Part shown: in pieces, positions 49,487 through 57,940 of the stretch
How positions within the stretch are numbered: position 1 is the first letter of the stretch
Layout of the letters: each line of letters starts with the position of its first letter
Assembly: GCF_028689845.1 (NCBI RefSeq)
Contig: NZ_JAQVCH010000017.1
Location: forward strand, 1-62,238
Direction of reading: 5' to 3'
Length of the DNA stretch: 62,238 nucleotides
From: Flavobacterium sp.
Lineage (GTDB): Bacteria > Bacteroidota > Bacteroidia > Flavobacteriales > Flavobacteriaceae
Translations under genes and position numbers: made by a program
Notes under the pieces: generated by a model
Database searches by the model: none
Seen by the model: only the letters and a program-made list of their open reading frames with translations
What the model was told of the DNA's origin: nothing

Positions 49487-50968
49487 TTATAATTTAAAAG
49501 ATAAGGTTAAGGTATACATATTGGTGTCCATTTTAGTCAATGAAGGAGAAGTTAAACCAGTATTAAAGAAGCCCTCTTCTGTATTTCGTTGAGCATGGCT
49601 ATAAGCAAAATCTAAATTAGTGTTCCCAAAATCATATCCTAAACCAGCAGAATATCCCGTTAAGTCACCCATTGTTTTTCCGTTTTTATACGGACTTTCT
49701 TCAAAACGATAACCGCCTCGAAGACTAAATTCTTTAATTTTATATTCCGCTCCAACTCTAAATTCATTTGCATTATTTAGCGTATTAGCCATTTGCGTAT
49801 TCAAATTTCTGAAGTCAGAATTGCTTGTAGGTTTAAATTTAATATTACTATAATTCTTTAAGGTATAATCAAAGCTGATTAAACCTGATTTTCCAAATAT
49901 ATAAGCTGCACTAGCCGACCATTTTTCTGGTGTTTGAATTTTATAAGTCGGATATAAATTTAAAATTCGTGGGTCTACCACATCGTTAAATGTTTCTCCA
50001 CTCACGCGATTAGTAACAAATAATCGTTGCGAAAACTCGTCGTTTAATGTGTACCAAGTTGGCGACTCATAAGAAGCCCCTAAACGCAAGCCGTCAGTCG
50101 CTTTAATGATTGTCCCTACTTGCATCGAAAACCCTGAACCATAAGTGTATAGGTAGTTTTCAAAAACTATATTTTGAACTCCGTTTTCTAGGTTATTAGT
50201 GTTTTTTTCATAAAAACTACTCGCTTGATTATAGTCTACAAAATGAGCGTTTAAATTAATTCCAATACTTAAAAAATCATCATACTGAGCAGCCAAATTA
50301 AATGCTAGTTTACCATTAAAACCTTTGCTTTCTACATAATTTTCTTGGTAATAATTGCCTCCTTCTGGCACTTCAGAAATGTACAGTGTATTGTTTACGT
50401 TTTCAATAACCGGACTTATGATATAGCCGTTATACCCAAAAAAGGCTTGCTGTTCATTATAATTCAAGTTGTAAAGATTTCCTTGTAAGGAACCAAGTGG
50501 AATTCCGTTAGCATAATTTAAAAAATAACGATCGATAGAAGTTGTTGGGTTTGTACCAGCTGAAAAAACGGTACTGTTAAATCGGTTTTCGTTGTCATAA
50601 TTGAATGCAAACGCAAGTTTGTTCCATTTTGAACTCGTATTACGAAAAACAAAAACACTACCAAATTGATTCATATCAAAGCTTGTGTTACATTCTTCTG
50701 CTTGTGTTCCAAAATAAGTAGACTTATTGTTTCTGTTGGCTAATGAAAAGGTAAATCCAATTTGGTTACTGCTAAAAATAACGGAACCGGCAGGGTTTAA
50801 GCTAATAGCAGATAAATCTCCACCCAATGCTCCAAAAGCACCACTCATCGCTCTAAAACGAGCAGTTCCTGTCATGTCATCTATGCTGTATCGTACAGCA
50901 TCTTTAATCTCTTGCGATTGTAGCGATAAAGTTGTTAAGACTACAATAAAAAATAATATCTTTTTCAT
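49487..50968 (-). CDS. Outer-membrane beta-barrel, FadL/OmpP1 (TodX)-like
   Basis: This is a 493-residue protein with signal peptide MKKILFFIVVLTTLSLQSQ. It starts with DAVRYSIDDMTGTARFRAMSGAFGALGGDLSAISLNPAG, which is the FadL N-terminal hatch pattern (GT.R..GMGGA..A...D.SA...NPAG). The rest is amphipathic beta, ending in TLSFKL for outer-membrane assembly. FadL-like barrels take up hydrophobic compounds such as fatty acids. The substrate is unknown here. It lies 37 nt downstream of the low-complexity lipoprotein gene and may share its mRNA. Confidence 0.85.
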   Translation of the reverse strand: MKKILFFIVVLTTLSLQSQEIKDAVRYSIDDMTGTARFRAMSGAFGALGGDLSAISLNPAGSVIFSSNQIGFTFSLANRNNKSTYFGTQAEECNTSFDMNQFGSVFVFRNTSSKWNKLAFAFNYDNENRFNSTVFSAGTNPTTSIDRYFLNYANGIPLGSLQGNLYNLNYNEQQAFFGYNGYIISPVIENVNNTLYISEVPEGGNYYQENYVESKGFNGKLAFNLAAQYDDFLSIGINLNAHFVDYNQASSFYEKNTNNLENGVQNIVFENYLYTYGSGFSMQVGTIIKATDGLRLGASYESPTWYTLNDEFSQRLFVTNRVSGETFNDVVDPRILNLYPTYKIQTPEKWSASAAYIFGKSGLISFDYTLKNYSNIKFKPTSNSDFRNLNTQMANTLNNANEFRVGAEYKIKEFSLRGGYRFEESPYKNGKTMGDLTGYSAGLGYDFGNTNLDFAYSHAQRNTEEGFFNTGLTSPSLTKMDTNMYTLTLSFKL

Positions 50969-51005
50969 AAAAATTTTTATAATAATATATTACAAGGTTG
51001 ATAAA

Positions 51006-52022
51006 TTAACCTCTTCCTCTACCACCACCTCCGCTGCTACCTCCAGATCGGCCACCTCCGGAAGATCCACTTCCAGAAGATCCACGCGTGCCGCCTGAGT
51101 AAGTGCCACCATTGTTGCTTCCGCTGCTACTGCTTCTTGGAGTAGGTGTATAGGTGCTATTGCTTTTAGTAGAAGTATTGTTTCGAGTTGTATTATACTG
51201 ATTGTTTCTAGTGCCTGAATTTACCGGGTTGGTGGTTGTGCTTCTAGTGCTTCGAGCAGCATTATTTATACGGTTTCTCGATGTGGCCGAATTTTGAGTT
51301 CCAAATTGACTACGGTAAGTTGAATTTGCTCTGCTTCCTGTGGCATATCGACTTGAATAGGCTGAATTACCTCTACTTCCATTGGAGTAGCGATTTGAGT
51401 AAGCAGAACTTCCTCTATTGCCATTGGTATAATAACCGCCACCACGAATTCCTTGGTTGTAAGCATAACCATTGTAGTAACCATTATAATAGCCGTTTCC
51501 ATATCCCCAACCATAGTTTGGATATCCCCAGCCGTAATACGGATTTCCCCAACCATAATAAGGATTTCCCCAACCCCAACCTACACTCCAATAAGGACCA
51601 TACCAAGTACTATATCCCCAATAAGGGGTATACCAGTTGTTCCAATAATTAATTCCCCAGTCAGAGCTATAAACATTAACAGTAACCGACGTTGGGTTTG
51701 AACCCCAACTTCCATTATTGCTAGCTGCTTGTTTAGTTTCGGTTGAATCATTGACAGAAGTGTATTCTTCTACATCAATAAATATTTCATCCTCTGCGGC
51801 TAATTGTTTAGATTTAAAATAATTTTGATAAGCGGCATTGGTGTTATCCTCTGCAACTTGTGAGGTAGAATTAGTGTTAGATTTTTGTGAATTCGCATAT
51901 ATTCCATCATTGTCATTGTAGGATGAGTTTTGATACGAACCACAAGAAACAAGAATTCCTCCTATGGCTAAGAGCAATAGAAAAGGAATTTTTGGTGACG
52001 ATAAGAGATATTTTGTTTTCAT
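51006..52022 (-). CDS. Low-complexity lipoprotein rich in Gly, Tyr, Asn, Ser
   Basis: This is a 338-residue lipoprotein with lipobox LVSCGS. Its four zones are a Ser/Asn/Asp-rich N part, a Trp/Tyr/Gly zone with tandem GWGNPYYGWG repeats (about 145-195), a Ser/Arg/Asn zone with YSNR/GSRG repeats, and a Gly/Ser C-terminal tail. Such repeats suggest a disordered or sticky surface protein. I recall that homologues are sometimes mis-named prolyl-tRNA synthetase because they lie next to proS. It is divergent from proS. I start it at ATG 52022, which opens the signal peptide. Confidence 0.78.
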   Translation of the reverse strand: MKTKYLLSSPKIPFLLLLAIGGILVSCGSYQNSSYNDNDGIYANSQKSNTNSTSQVAEDNTNAAYQNYFKSKQLAAEDEIFIDVEEYTSVNDSTETKQAASNNGSWGSNPTSVTVNVYSSDWGINYWNNWYTPYWGYSTWYGPYWSVGWGWGNPYYGWGNPYYGWGYPNYGWGYGNGYYNGYYNGYAYNQGIRGGGYYTNGNRGSSAYSNRYSNGSRGNSAYSSRYATGSRANSTYRSQFGTQNSATSRNRINNAARSTRSTTTNPVNSGTRNNQYNTTRNNTSTKSNSTYTPTPRSSSSGSNNGGTYSGGTRGSSGSGSSGGGRSGGSSGGGGRGRG

Positions 52023-52038
52023 AATCAAAGCATTTTTA

Positions 52039-52068
52039 TTGTTCTTTATACAAAAATAACTAGTTTTG
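52039..52068. promoter_or_regulatory. Divergent promoter region between the lipoprotein gene and proS
   Basis: Plus strand: TTG (52039-52041), 19 nt, TAGTTTTG (52061-52068) for proS. Minus strand: TATTTTTG at 52058-52051 for the lipoprotein. The two -7 boxes are back to back with 2 bp between. Confidence 0.55.
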
Positions 52069-52122
52069 CTGAACTTTACTGTTAATATTTATTAAAACAA
52101 TTTTTATGCCAAACAATTCAAA

Positions 52123-53601
52123 ATGAGTAAAAATTTAACCAAAAGAGCCGAAGACTATTCAAAATGGTATAACGAATTGGTCGTAAAAGCCGATTTAGCA
52201 GAAAATTCTGCCGTGAGAGGTTGTATGGTCATTAAACCGTATGGCTATGCCATTTGGGAAAAAATGCAAGCTGAATTAGATAAAAAGTTTAAAGAAACAG
52301 GTCATTCTAATGCTTATTTTCCTTTGTTTGTGCCTAAAAGTATGTTTGAGGCCGAAGAGAAAAATGCAGAAGGTTTTGCAAAAGAATGTGCGATTGTTAC
52401 CCATTATCGTTTAAAGAATGATCCCGACCGAAAAGGAAAATTAATGGTTGACCCTAATGCCAAATTAGAAGAAGAATTAATCGTTCGACCAACAAGTGAA
52501 GCCATAATTTGGAGTACTTATAAAAATTGGATTCAATCGTATCGCGATTTACCTTTGTTAATTAATCAGTGGGCCAACGTAGTTCGATGGGAAATGCGAA
52601 CGCGTTTGTTTTTACGTACGGCCGAGTTTTTATGGCAAGAAGGACATACTGCTCATGCTACAGAAGCAGAAGCAATTGCAGAATCTGTACAAATGATGAA
52701 TGTGTATGCCGATTTTGCAGAGAACTTTATGGCAATTCCGGTGGTAAAAGGAATCAAATCGGAATCGGAACGTTTTGCAGGTGCTGTAGAAACGTATTGT
52801 ATTGAAGCCTTGATGCAAGATGGTAAAGCCTTGCAAGCAGGAACTTCTCACTTTTTAGGACAGAATTTTGCTAAAGCTTTTGATGTAAAATTTGCCAATG
52901 CCGAAGGAACTCAAGATTATGTTTGGGGAACCTCATGGGGGGTGTCTACCCGCTTAATGGGAGCTTTGGTAATGACACATTCCGATGACAATGGTTTAGT
53001 TCTCCCTCCAAATTTAGCTCCGATTCAAGTAGTGATTGTTCCTATTTATAAATCTGAAGAACAATTTGAGGCAATAACCAAAGAAGTAGATCAATTAGTG
53101 TTAGCCTTACGAAAATTAAATATTTCGGTTAAATTTGATAATAGAACCACTCACAAGCCAGGTTTTAAGTTTAATGAGTATGAGCTCAAAGGAGTTCCTG
53201 TTCGTATCGCTATCGGCCCAAATGACCTAGAAAACGGAACCTATGAAGTGGCTCGACGTGATACATTAACCAAAGAAGTCGTTTCTAAAGAAGGAATTGA
53301 GATTTATATTCAAAATTTATTGGAGACCATTCAAGAAAGTATGTTTAGCAAAGCATTGAATTATCGAAATGAGCACATCACCAAAGTAGATAGTTTTGAT
53401 GAATTTAAAAATTTATTAGATTCAAAGGGTGGCTTTTTTGCTGCTCATTGGGATGGAACAGCCGAAACAGAAGATAAAATTAAAGAATTGACAAAAGCAA
53501 CCATTCGATGTATTCCATTAGATAGTGAAAAAGAGCAGGGTTATTGCATGTTTTCTGGAAAACCATCGGCTGGAAGAGTGCTTTTTGCCAAAGCTTATTA
53601 A
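52123..53601 (+). CDS. proS: Prolyl-tRNA synthetase (archaeal/eukaryotic type)
   Basis: This is a 492-residue class II synthetase that charges tRNA-Pro. Motif 1 is near [17 protein letters not shown]. Motif 2 is [26 protein letters not shown]. Motif 3 is [21 protein letters not shown]. The anticodon-binding domain follows, and a C-terminal zinc-like domain ends in AKAY. This ProS form (ProS type 3), without the long editing insertion of E. coli, is usual in Bacteroidetes. The tRNA-Glu palindromic promoter begins 28 bp after the stop. Confidence 0.96.
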   Translation: MSKNLTKRAEDYSKWYNELVVKADLAENSAVRGCMVIKPYGYAIWEKMQAELDKKFKETGHSNAYFPLFVPKSMFEAEEKNAEGFAKECAIVTHYRLKNDPDRKGKLMVDPNAKLEEELIVRPTSEAIIWSTYKNWIQSYRDLPLLINQWANVVRWEMRTRLFLRTAEFLWQEGHTAHATEAEAIAESVQMMNVYADFAENFMAIPVVKGIKSESERFAGAVETYCIEALMQDGKALQAGTSHFLGQNFAKAFDVKFANAEGTQDYVWGTSWGVSTRLMGALVMTHSDDNGLVLPPNLAPIQVVIVPIYKSEEQFEAITKEVDQLVLALRKLNISVKFDNRTTHKPGFKFNEYELKGVPVRIAIGPNDLENGTYEVARRDTLTKEVVSKEGIEIYIQNLLETIQESMFSKALNYRNEHITKVDSFDEFKNLLDSKGGFFAAHWDGTAETEDKIKELTKATIRCIPLDSEKEQGYCMFSGKPSAGRVLFAKAY

Positions 53602-53628
53602 AAAAAAGCAAAAAATAATTTGGTAACT

Positions 53629-53669
53629 ATTGCGAGTATCAAAAATAGTTGTATTTTTGCACTCGCAAT
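53629..53669. promoter_or_regulatory. Palindromic promoter of the tRNA-Glu genes
   Basis: ATTGCGAGT (53629-53637) and ACTCGCAAT (53661-53669) flank CAAAAATA-GTTG-TATTTTTG (53640-53659), giving 17 of 17 paired arm bases with a small bulge. The plus-strand promoter is TTG (53630-53632), 19 nt, TATTTTTG (53652-53659). The complement offers TTG, 18 nt, TATTTTTG on the minus strand. No T-run follows, so it is not a simple proS terminator. Confidence 0.7.
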
Positions 53670-53678
53670 TAGATAATA

Positions 53679-53750
53679 GGCCCGTTCGTCTATCGGTTAG
53701 GACGCCAGGTTTTCATCCTGGTAAGGGGGGTTCGATTCCCCCACGGGCTA
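53679..53750 (+). tRNA. tRNA-Glu (TTC)
   Basis: 72 nt. Acceptor arms GGCCCGT / ACGGGCT pair (first pair G-U), with A as discriminator. The anticodon stem CCAGG-TTTTCAT-CCTGG shows TTC in the loop. The T arm GGGGG-TTCGATT-CCCCC is perfect. CCA is not encoded. Confidence 0.95.
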
Positions 53751-53796
53751 CAAGTTCAAGATGAGATTGAAAAAAACTTAACTAGAGGAAAACAAT

Positions 53797-53868
53797 GGTC
53801 CGTTCGTCTAGGGGTTAGGACGCCAGGTTTTCATCCTGGTAACAGGGGTTCGATTCCCCTACGGACTA
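53797..53868 (+). tRNA. tRNA-Glu (TTC), second copy
   Basis: 72 nt. The anticodon arm is identical to the first copy (CCAGG-TTTTCAT-CCTGG). Acceptor GGTCCGT / ACGGACT. D-loop GGGGTTAGGA and T arm GGGG-TTCGATT-CCCC. It lies 46 nt after the first copy and is probably co-transcribed with it. CCA is not encoded. Confidence 0.95.
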
Positions 53869-53902
53869 CAAATTTTTATTAAAATATTTATTTACAAAAA
53901 AA

Positions 53903-54154
53903 ATGGCAAATCATAAGTCAGCTCTAAAGAGAATTAGAAGTAACGAAAAGAGAAGAGTATTAAACAAATACCAACACAAAACCACTCGTAATGCGATTAA
54001 AGCGTTAAGATTGTCAACTGATAAATCAGAGGCTTCTAGCAAATTAACTGCTATTATCTCTATGGTAGATAAATTAGCTAAGAAAAATATCATTCATGAT
54101 AACAAAGCAGCAAACTTAAAATCGAAGTTAACCAAAATGGTTTCGAAATTATAG
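53903..54154 (+). CDS. rpsT: 30S ribosomal protein S20
   Basis: This is an 83-residue, Lys/Arg-rich, all-helical protein with MANHKSALKRIRSNEKRRVLNKY and a later IIHDNKAANLKSKLTKMV, both typical of S20. It binds 16S rRNA early in small-subunit assembly. It follows the two tRNA-Glu genes by 34 nt, so it may be read from the same promoter. A strong terminator is next. Confidence 0.97.
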   Translation: MANHKSALKRIRSNEKRRVLNKYQHKTTRNAIKALRLSTDKSEASSKLTAIISMVDKLAKKNIIHDNKAANLKSKLTKMVSKL

Positions 54155-54174
54155 TTTGAATAAATATAGATGTA

Positions 54175-54207
54175 TAAAAAAGCTTTCCTTTTCGGAAAGC
54201 TTTTTTT
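54175..54207. terminator. Terminator after rpsT (likely bidirectional)
   Basis: AAAAAAGCTTTCC and GGAAAGCTTTTTTT with 5-nt TTTTC loop; also serves the convergent response-regulator gene. Confidence 0.9.
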
Positions 54208-54616
54208 ATGAATATAAAGGTTTTAAGTTTTCTAACATTTCTACCGTTATAGGTTTGGATAAAAAATGAGATATCATTTCATATCCTTTTGCTTTTTGAT
54301 AATCGGAAGGGTCAATGGTAGAAGAAAGAATAATAACCTTTGTTTCATTAAAATCTTCTACAAGACTTTCTTGAAATAAGTCTAGAAATTCCCACCCATT
54401 CATCACCGGCATGTTTAAATCTAAAAAGATAAGTTGAGGAGATTGAAAGGACTTGTCTTCTTTTTTTTGTACGGCCATTGATTGAAATAACTCAAAGGCT
54501 TCTTGACCGTTATTAGCAAACATAATTTCCTCACTAAAAGCGGCTTTTACAATTACTTTTTTACAAAGCATTAGTGTAATCGGATCATCATCAACACAGA
54601 GTATCGTTTTCAACAT
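54206..54616 (-). CDS. Single-domain response regulator
   Basis: This is a 136-residue receiver domain with no output domain. Acidic pocket D9-D11 (LCVDDDPI), phospho-acceptor D66 (LIFLDLNMPVMNG), Thr/Ser in LSSTIDPSDY, and K121 (FLSKPIT). It probably acts by protein-protein contact or as part of a phosphorelay. It starts on the last base of the kinase stop (TAATG), so the kinase at 54616-56334 is its likely partner. Confidence 0.93.
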   Translation of the reverse strand: MLKTILCVDDDPITLMLCKKVIVKAAFSEEIMFANNGQEAFELFQSMAVQKKEDKSFQSPQLIFLDLNMPVMNGWEFLDLFQESLVEDFNETKVIILSSTIDPSDYQKAKGYEMISHFLSKPITVEMLENLKPLYS

Positions 54617-56334
54617 TATTCTTTTTTAAAGGTTAAAGTAAATTGAGTTCCAACATTTACATGGCTTTCCACTTCTATCGTTCCACCCATCGCTTCTACT
54701 TGTGATTTTACTAGGTATAATCCCAGTCCTTTGCTGTCTGGATAGTTGTGAAAGCGTTGGTATAGTCCAAATATTTTATCGCTATTTTTATTTAAATCGA
54801 TTCCAATTCCGTTATCTTTAACCGTTAAGGTAATCAGGTTGTTTTTTTCAAATGCTTTGATACTCACTTTTGGAGTCTTAGACAACGAACGATATTTTAA
54901 AGCGTTTGATAGTAAATTTAAGACTATGCTTTCTAAATATGCTTTATTAATAGTGATGCGGAGCCCTTCTTCTATATTAATCTTAATGTTGGGTTTAAGT
55001 AATGTTATTTGATTATTTAACTGAAAAAAAACATTTTCAAAAATTTCTTCTACCAATACGGCTTCTTTTTGAATAGAAGGATTGTCTTTAATAATAACCA
55101 CTTTTACTAAATCATCGATGGTTTCATTTAATAAATGGGTTGAGCGTTTAAAACCATTCAGAATTTCTTGTAATTCTTCATTTTCAATTGGTACGTCATC
55201 CAAAAGGTTTAATAAGCCCGTTAAATTTGATAAAGGAGCTCTGAAATTATGAGACGTAATATAAGAGAATTGTTTTAAATCCTTATTATTTCGTGTCAAT
55301 TCCTGAATTAATTGTTCTCGTTCTCGTTCCTGATTTTTTTCTGTGGTTACATCTCGTTGAATTGAAATCCAGTGTGAATGTTCTCCTTCTTTGTTAGTTA
55401 CTGGAATCATAGAGAAATTGACCCAATATTCTTCCCCATTTTTCTTATAACTAATGGTTTCAATAAAACACTCTTTATATTTTTTGATGGCTTCTGCTAA
55501 TCGAATAAATTCCGTGGTGTCCGATTTTGGTCCCGCAAACATTGCTGGTGATTTTCCAACGACTTCATTTCGTTCATATCCTGTCATTTTTGTAAAAGCT
55601 TCATTGACAAAAATAATATTGGGAATGGAGTTTGTAGAAATATCTGTATCTGTAATTACAACTGCATCTTTGGTTTGTGTAATTACCGTTTCTAACAATT
55701 TTAAGCGTTGTTCTTCTTCTTTCTGTTTGGTTACATCTTGAATAGCTCCAATCATCCGAACTGCTTTTCCTTCACTGTCTTTCAGTAAAAAACCTCTATC
55801 GAATACATATTTATAAGTGCCATCTGCACATTTAAATCGGTATTCATCTTGCCATCGCTCTGTTTTTTGTTCTAAAAAGGAATATAATTTGATGGACATT
55901 TTAACACTGTCTTCTGGGTGAATTCTGTCAAACCACCAATTTGATGTGTTTCCTACGTCCGATTTTTTATAACCAAAAACACCATAAATTCCTTTATTCC
56001 ATACAAATTCGTCTGTTTGAATCTTCCAATCCCAAATCGTATCACTGGTTGCTTTGGCAACAATATCATACCGTTCATTAGAATCTTTAATTTCTGTATT
56101 AATAGTTTGAAGTTGCTTTAAAATATTAATGTTACGTTTGTCATTTCGTGCAATTACAAACCGAATTAATAAGCCTGCACCTAAAATAAGAAATACATCT
56201 AATAGAAAATGCAAAGAATTAAAATTCTCAAAATCATTTCCATAATTTCTTTTTATGGCTAAATGAAACATCACAGCGAGAAATAATGCCGTAATAATAA
56301 AAACAAATGAAATAATATTGGATTTACTTTTCAT
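54616..56334 (-). CDS. PAS domain sensor histidine kinase
   Basis: This is a 572-residue membrane kinase. Two transmembrane helices lie at about 7-25 and 42-60. PAS 1 is about 83-205 and PAS 2 about 210-335 (with PAC tails IGAIQDVTKQKEEE and ISIQRDVTTEKNQE). HisKA has the phospho-His H362 in SYITSHNFRAPLSNL. The ATPase has N-box LNLLSNALKYR, G1 DNGIGID and G2 GLGLYLVK. The signal is unknown, and the PAS domains suggest a small ligand or redox cue. It is translationally coupled to the downstream receiver gene. Confidence 0.93.
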   Translation of the reverse strand: MKSKSNIISFVFIITALFLAVMFHLAIKRNYGNDFENFNSLHFLLDVFLILGAGLLIRFVIARNDKRNINILKQLQTINTEIKDSNERYDIVAKATSDTIWDWKIQTDEFVWNKGIYGVFGYKKSDVGNTSNWWFDRIHPEDSVKMSIKLYSFLEQKTERWQDEYRFKCADGTYKYVFDRGFLLKDSEGKAVRMIGAIQDVTKQKEEEQRLKLLETVITQTKDAVVITDTDISTNSIPNIIFVNEAFTKMTGYERNEVVGKSPAMFAGPKSDTTEFIRLAEAIKKYKECFIETISYKKNGEEYWVNFSMIPVTNKEGEHSHWISIQRDVTTEKNQEREREQLIQELTRNNKDLKQFSYITSHNFRAPLSNLTGLLNLLDDVPIENEELQEILNGFKRSTHLLNETIDDLVKVVIIKDNPSIQKEAVLVEEIFENVFFQLNNQITLLKPNIKINIEEGLRITINKAYLESIVLNLLSNALKYRSLSKTPKVSIKAFEKNNLITLTVKDNGIGIDLNKNSDKIFGLYQRFHNYPDSKGLGLYLVKSQVEAMGGTIEVESHVNVGTQFTLTFKKE

Positions 56335-56485
56335 TATCCAAATATAAATAAATTATTGAATTGGTCACTTTGTTTTAGACAACTTGTTTTATTATTACAC
56401 ATAAATTTTGTAGATAGTTGTTTTAATTTCAGTATGAATTCAAAATTACGGACTTTTATTTAAATTTTTAAAAAGTTTTTTTTTG

Positions 56486-56493
56486 TACTTTTG
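56486..56493 (+). promoter_or_regulatory. -7 element of the small membrane gene at 56511
   Basis: TACTTTTG, 17 nt before the ATG at 56511. Confidence 0.45.
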
Positions 56494-56510
56494 ACAAAAT
56501 TTGAATTTCC

Positions 56511-56741
56511 ATGAGTCCCAAAATAAAAGTCTTTTTATATCAATTTATCACTTTTGCAGTCATTTTTGTACCCTTGCGATACTTAATTGCTTGGCTTGCA
56601 AAGTCAGAAGGTTTTTGGGTTCCTTTTATCGCTTTTGCAGTAACCGTTTTGATAGCTCCTAAATTTCAACTTGTTCAAACCAAAGAAGGCTCTAAGATTT
56701 GGATGAAATGGATTTTTAGAAAAAGTATTAAAGAATTGTAG
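56511..56741 (+). CDS. Small membrane protein, two helices
   Basis: This is a 76-residue protein with two hydrophobic segments (about 8-26 and 35-52) and a basic C-terminal tail (KIWMKWIFRKSIKEL). No known domain. It has its own promoter box and ends 1 nt before the convergent 240-residue gene. The hydrophobic pattern and intact frame support a real gene. The function is unknown. Confidence 0.75.
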   Translation: MSPKIKVFLYQFITFAVIFVPLRYLIAWLAKSEGFWVPFIAFAVTVLIAPKFQLVQTKEGSKIWMKWIFRKSIKEL

Positions 56742-56742
56742 A

Positions 56743-57465
56743 TTAAGGTTTTCCTTTTTTAGGTTCAATTTTTTTCTTATAAATCGGAATAAAATAAGAA
56801 ATACTATAATTAAATCCAACGCCAAACGGACTACTGTATGTTTTATTAAAACCCGGTATATAAAGATTTTCAAATCCATCCGGCTCTTTTTCATTCACTA
56901 AAAAATTAATTCTCGCACTAAATCCAGCATAAACGTTTGAAAATAATTCGGCTTTTATACCCAACAAAATTTCACCCCACTGAGCAGATAGACCTTCATA
57001 TTTCATACCAGATACAGTTGCAGGAGCTTCACCAAAATACGGATTGGTATTATATACTTTATAGGTATTTAGTTCTTGTGAATGAGCAGACACGCCCACA
57101 CGAAAACCGAGATAAATGAGGTTTTCCATATCTAACCAGTTCTCATACACATTATAATCAAAACCAACTTTAAAATAGGTTCCTTTTGTGGTATAATTTA
57201 AGCGATCTTCCTGTACCGTTCGGTTTTCATTTCCCAATTCACCTGCAAGATAATAGTTTTTAGTCAATCGGTAATCGCCAACAAATTCAAGTCCTTGATA
57301 GCCCTCTTCAAAAAAGCTTTTCCCTAATTTAAATAAATCAACGCCAACACGAACCCCATAACGCTCCGTTTTTAACGGAATGCTATCGTTGGTTTTTACT
57401 TGTGCTAACGCAGTAAAGGAAACCAAGAATAAACCAATACTAAAAATACATTTTGACATGGACAT
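56743..57465 (-). CDS. DUF6048-like exported protein
   Basis: This is a 240-residue protein with signal peptide ending FTALAQ. The sequence is beta-rich with many Tyr/Gly (YGVRVGVDLFKLGKSFFEEGYQGLEFVGDYRL, GFNYSISYFIPIYK), consistent with a small outer-membrane barrel. I assign it to DUF6048, whose members follow rlmD in Flavobacteria, from memory of that gene order. The tail is basic (KKKIEPKKGKP). Its start overlaps the end of the upstream gene by 26 nt. Confidence 0.75.
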   Translation of the reverse strand: MSMSKCIFSIGLFLVSFTALAQVKTNDSIPLKTERYGVRVGVDLFKLGKSFFEEGYQGLEFVGDYRLTKNYYLAGELGNENRTVQEDRLNYTTKGTYFKVGFDYNVYENWLDMENLIYLGFRVGVSAHSQELNTYKVYNTNPYFGEAPATVSGMKYEGLSAQWGEILLGIKAELFSNVYAGFSARINFLVNEKEPDGFENLYIPGFNKTYSSPFGVGFNYSISYFIPIYKKKIEPKKGKP

Positions 57466-57940
57466 CTTCTTCGTTTTCGATATTATTTTTTATAATTTCT
57501 ATATTCTTAATCCATAAAACCGAATCATCTGCAGGATTTGTTTGTATGATTGGATTCAATAAATTTAAACTAAAATAGGTTTTAAAACCACAGGCTCGTG
57601 AAATATAAATATCCTTACGGGTATAATTAATTTCAATTTTGTCTACATTAAAAACGGGCGTTTCAGAAGTTGAATTAATTGTAAAATTATAGCTTGTTAC
57701 GTCTTCATTTGTTTTTAAGGGCAATTCGATTTTACTTACCAAATTAAAGTTGATAACGCTAGAAGCTCCTTCGCCTTTAATCTCTAGATTTGCTACTTCT
57801 TTTGGAACAGAGGTGTTTACAATGCTATAAAACTCGATAATTAACCGTGGTGTAGTAGGAGTTTCGGGTGTGCAAATGTCATCTTTTTCACAGCCGTAAA
57901 GAAAAAGACATAGCACTACTATCGACAAAAGCTTTTTCAT
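57440..57940 (-). CDS. DUF6452-like lipoprotein
   Basis: This is a 166-residue lipoprotein. Lipobox LYGC (Cys 17) is followed by EKDDICTPETPTTPRLIIEF. The mature protein contains DKIEINYTRKDIYISRACGFKTYF. The pattern DICTP.TPTTP matches the DUF6452 family, which pairs with DUF6048 after rlmD in Flavobacteriaceae, as I remember. The function is unknown. It starts immediately after the rlmD stop and overlaps the next gene by 26 nt, so the three form an operon. Confidence 0.78.
   Translation of the reverse strand: MKKLLSIVVLCLFLYGCEKDDICTPETPTTPRLIIEFYSIVNTSVPKEVANLEIKGEGASSVINFNLVSKIELPLKTNEDVTSYNFTINSTSETPVFNVDKIEINYTRKDIYISRACGFKTYFSLNLLNPIIQTNPADDSVLWIKNIEIIKNNIENEEDVHVKMYF

Noticed and set aside
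51266..51701. Open frames overlapping the low-complexity lipoprotein in other frames and on the other strand
   Set aside because: They are by-products of its repetitive codons, have no signal or start context, and read as low-complexity Asn/His/Pro or Ile/Thr strings.
53602..53669. The hairpin after proS as a rho-independent terminator
   Set aside because: The long stem is not followed by a T-run, and its right arm is an exact -7 box with a matching -33 TTG. A promoter palindrome explains it better.
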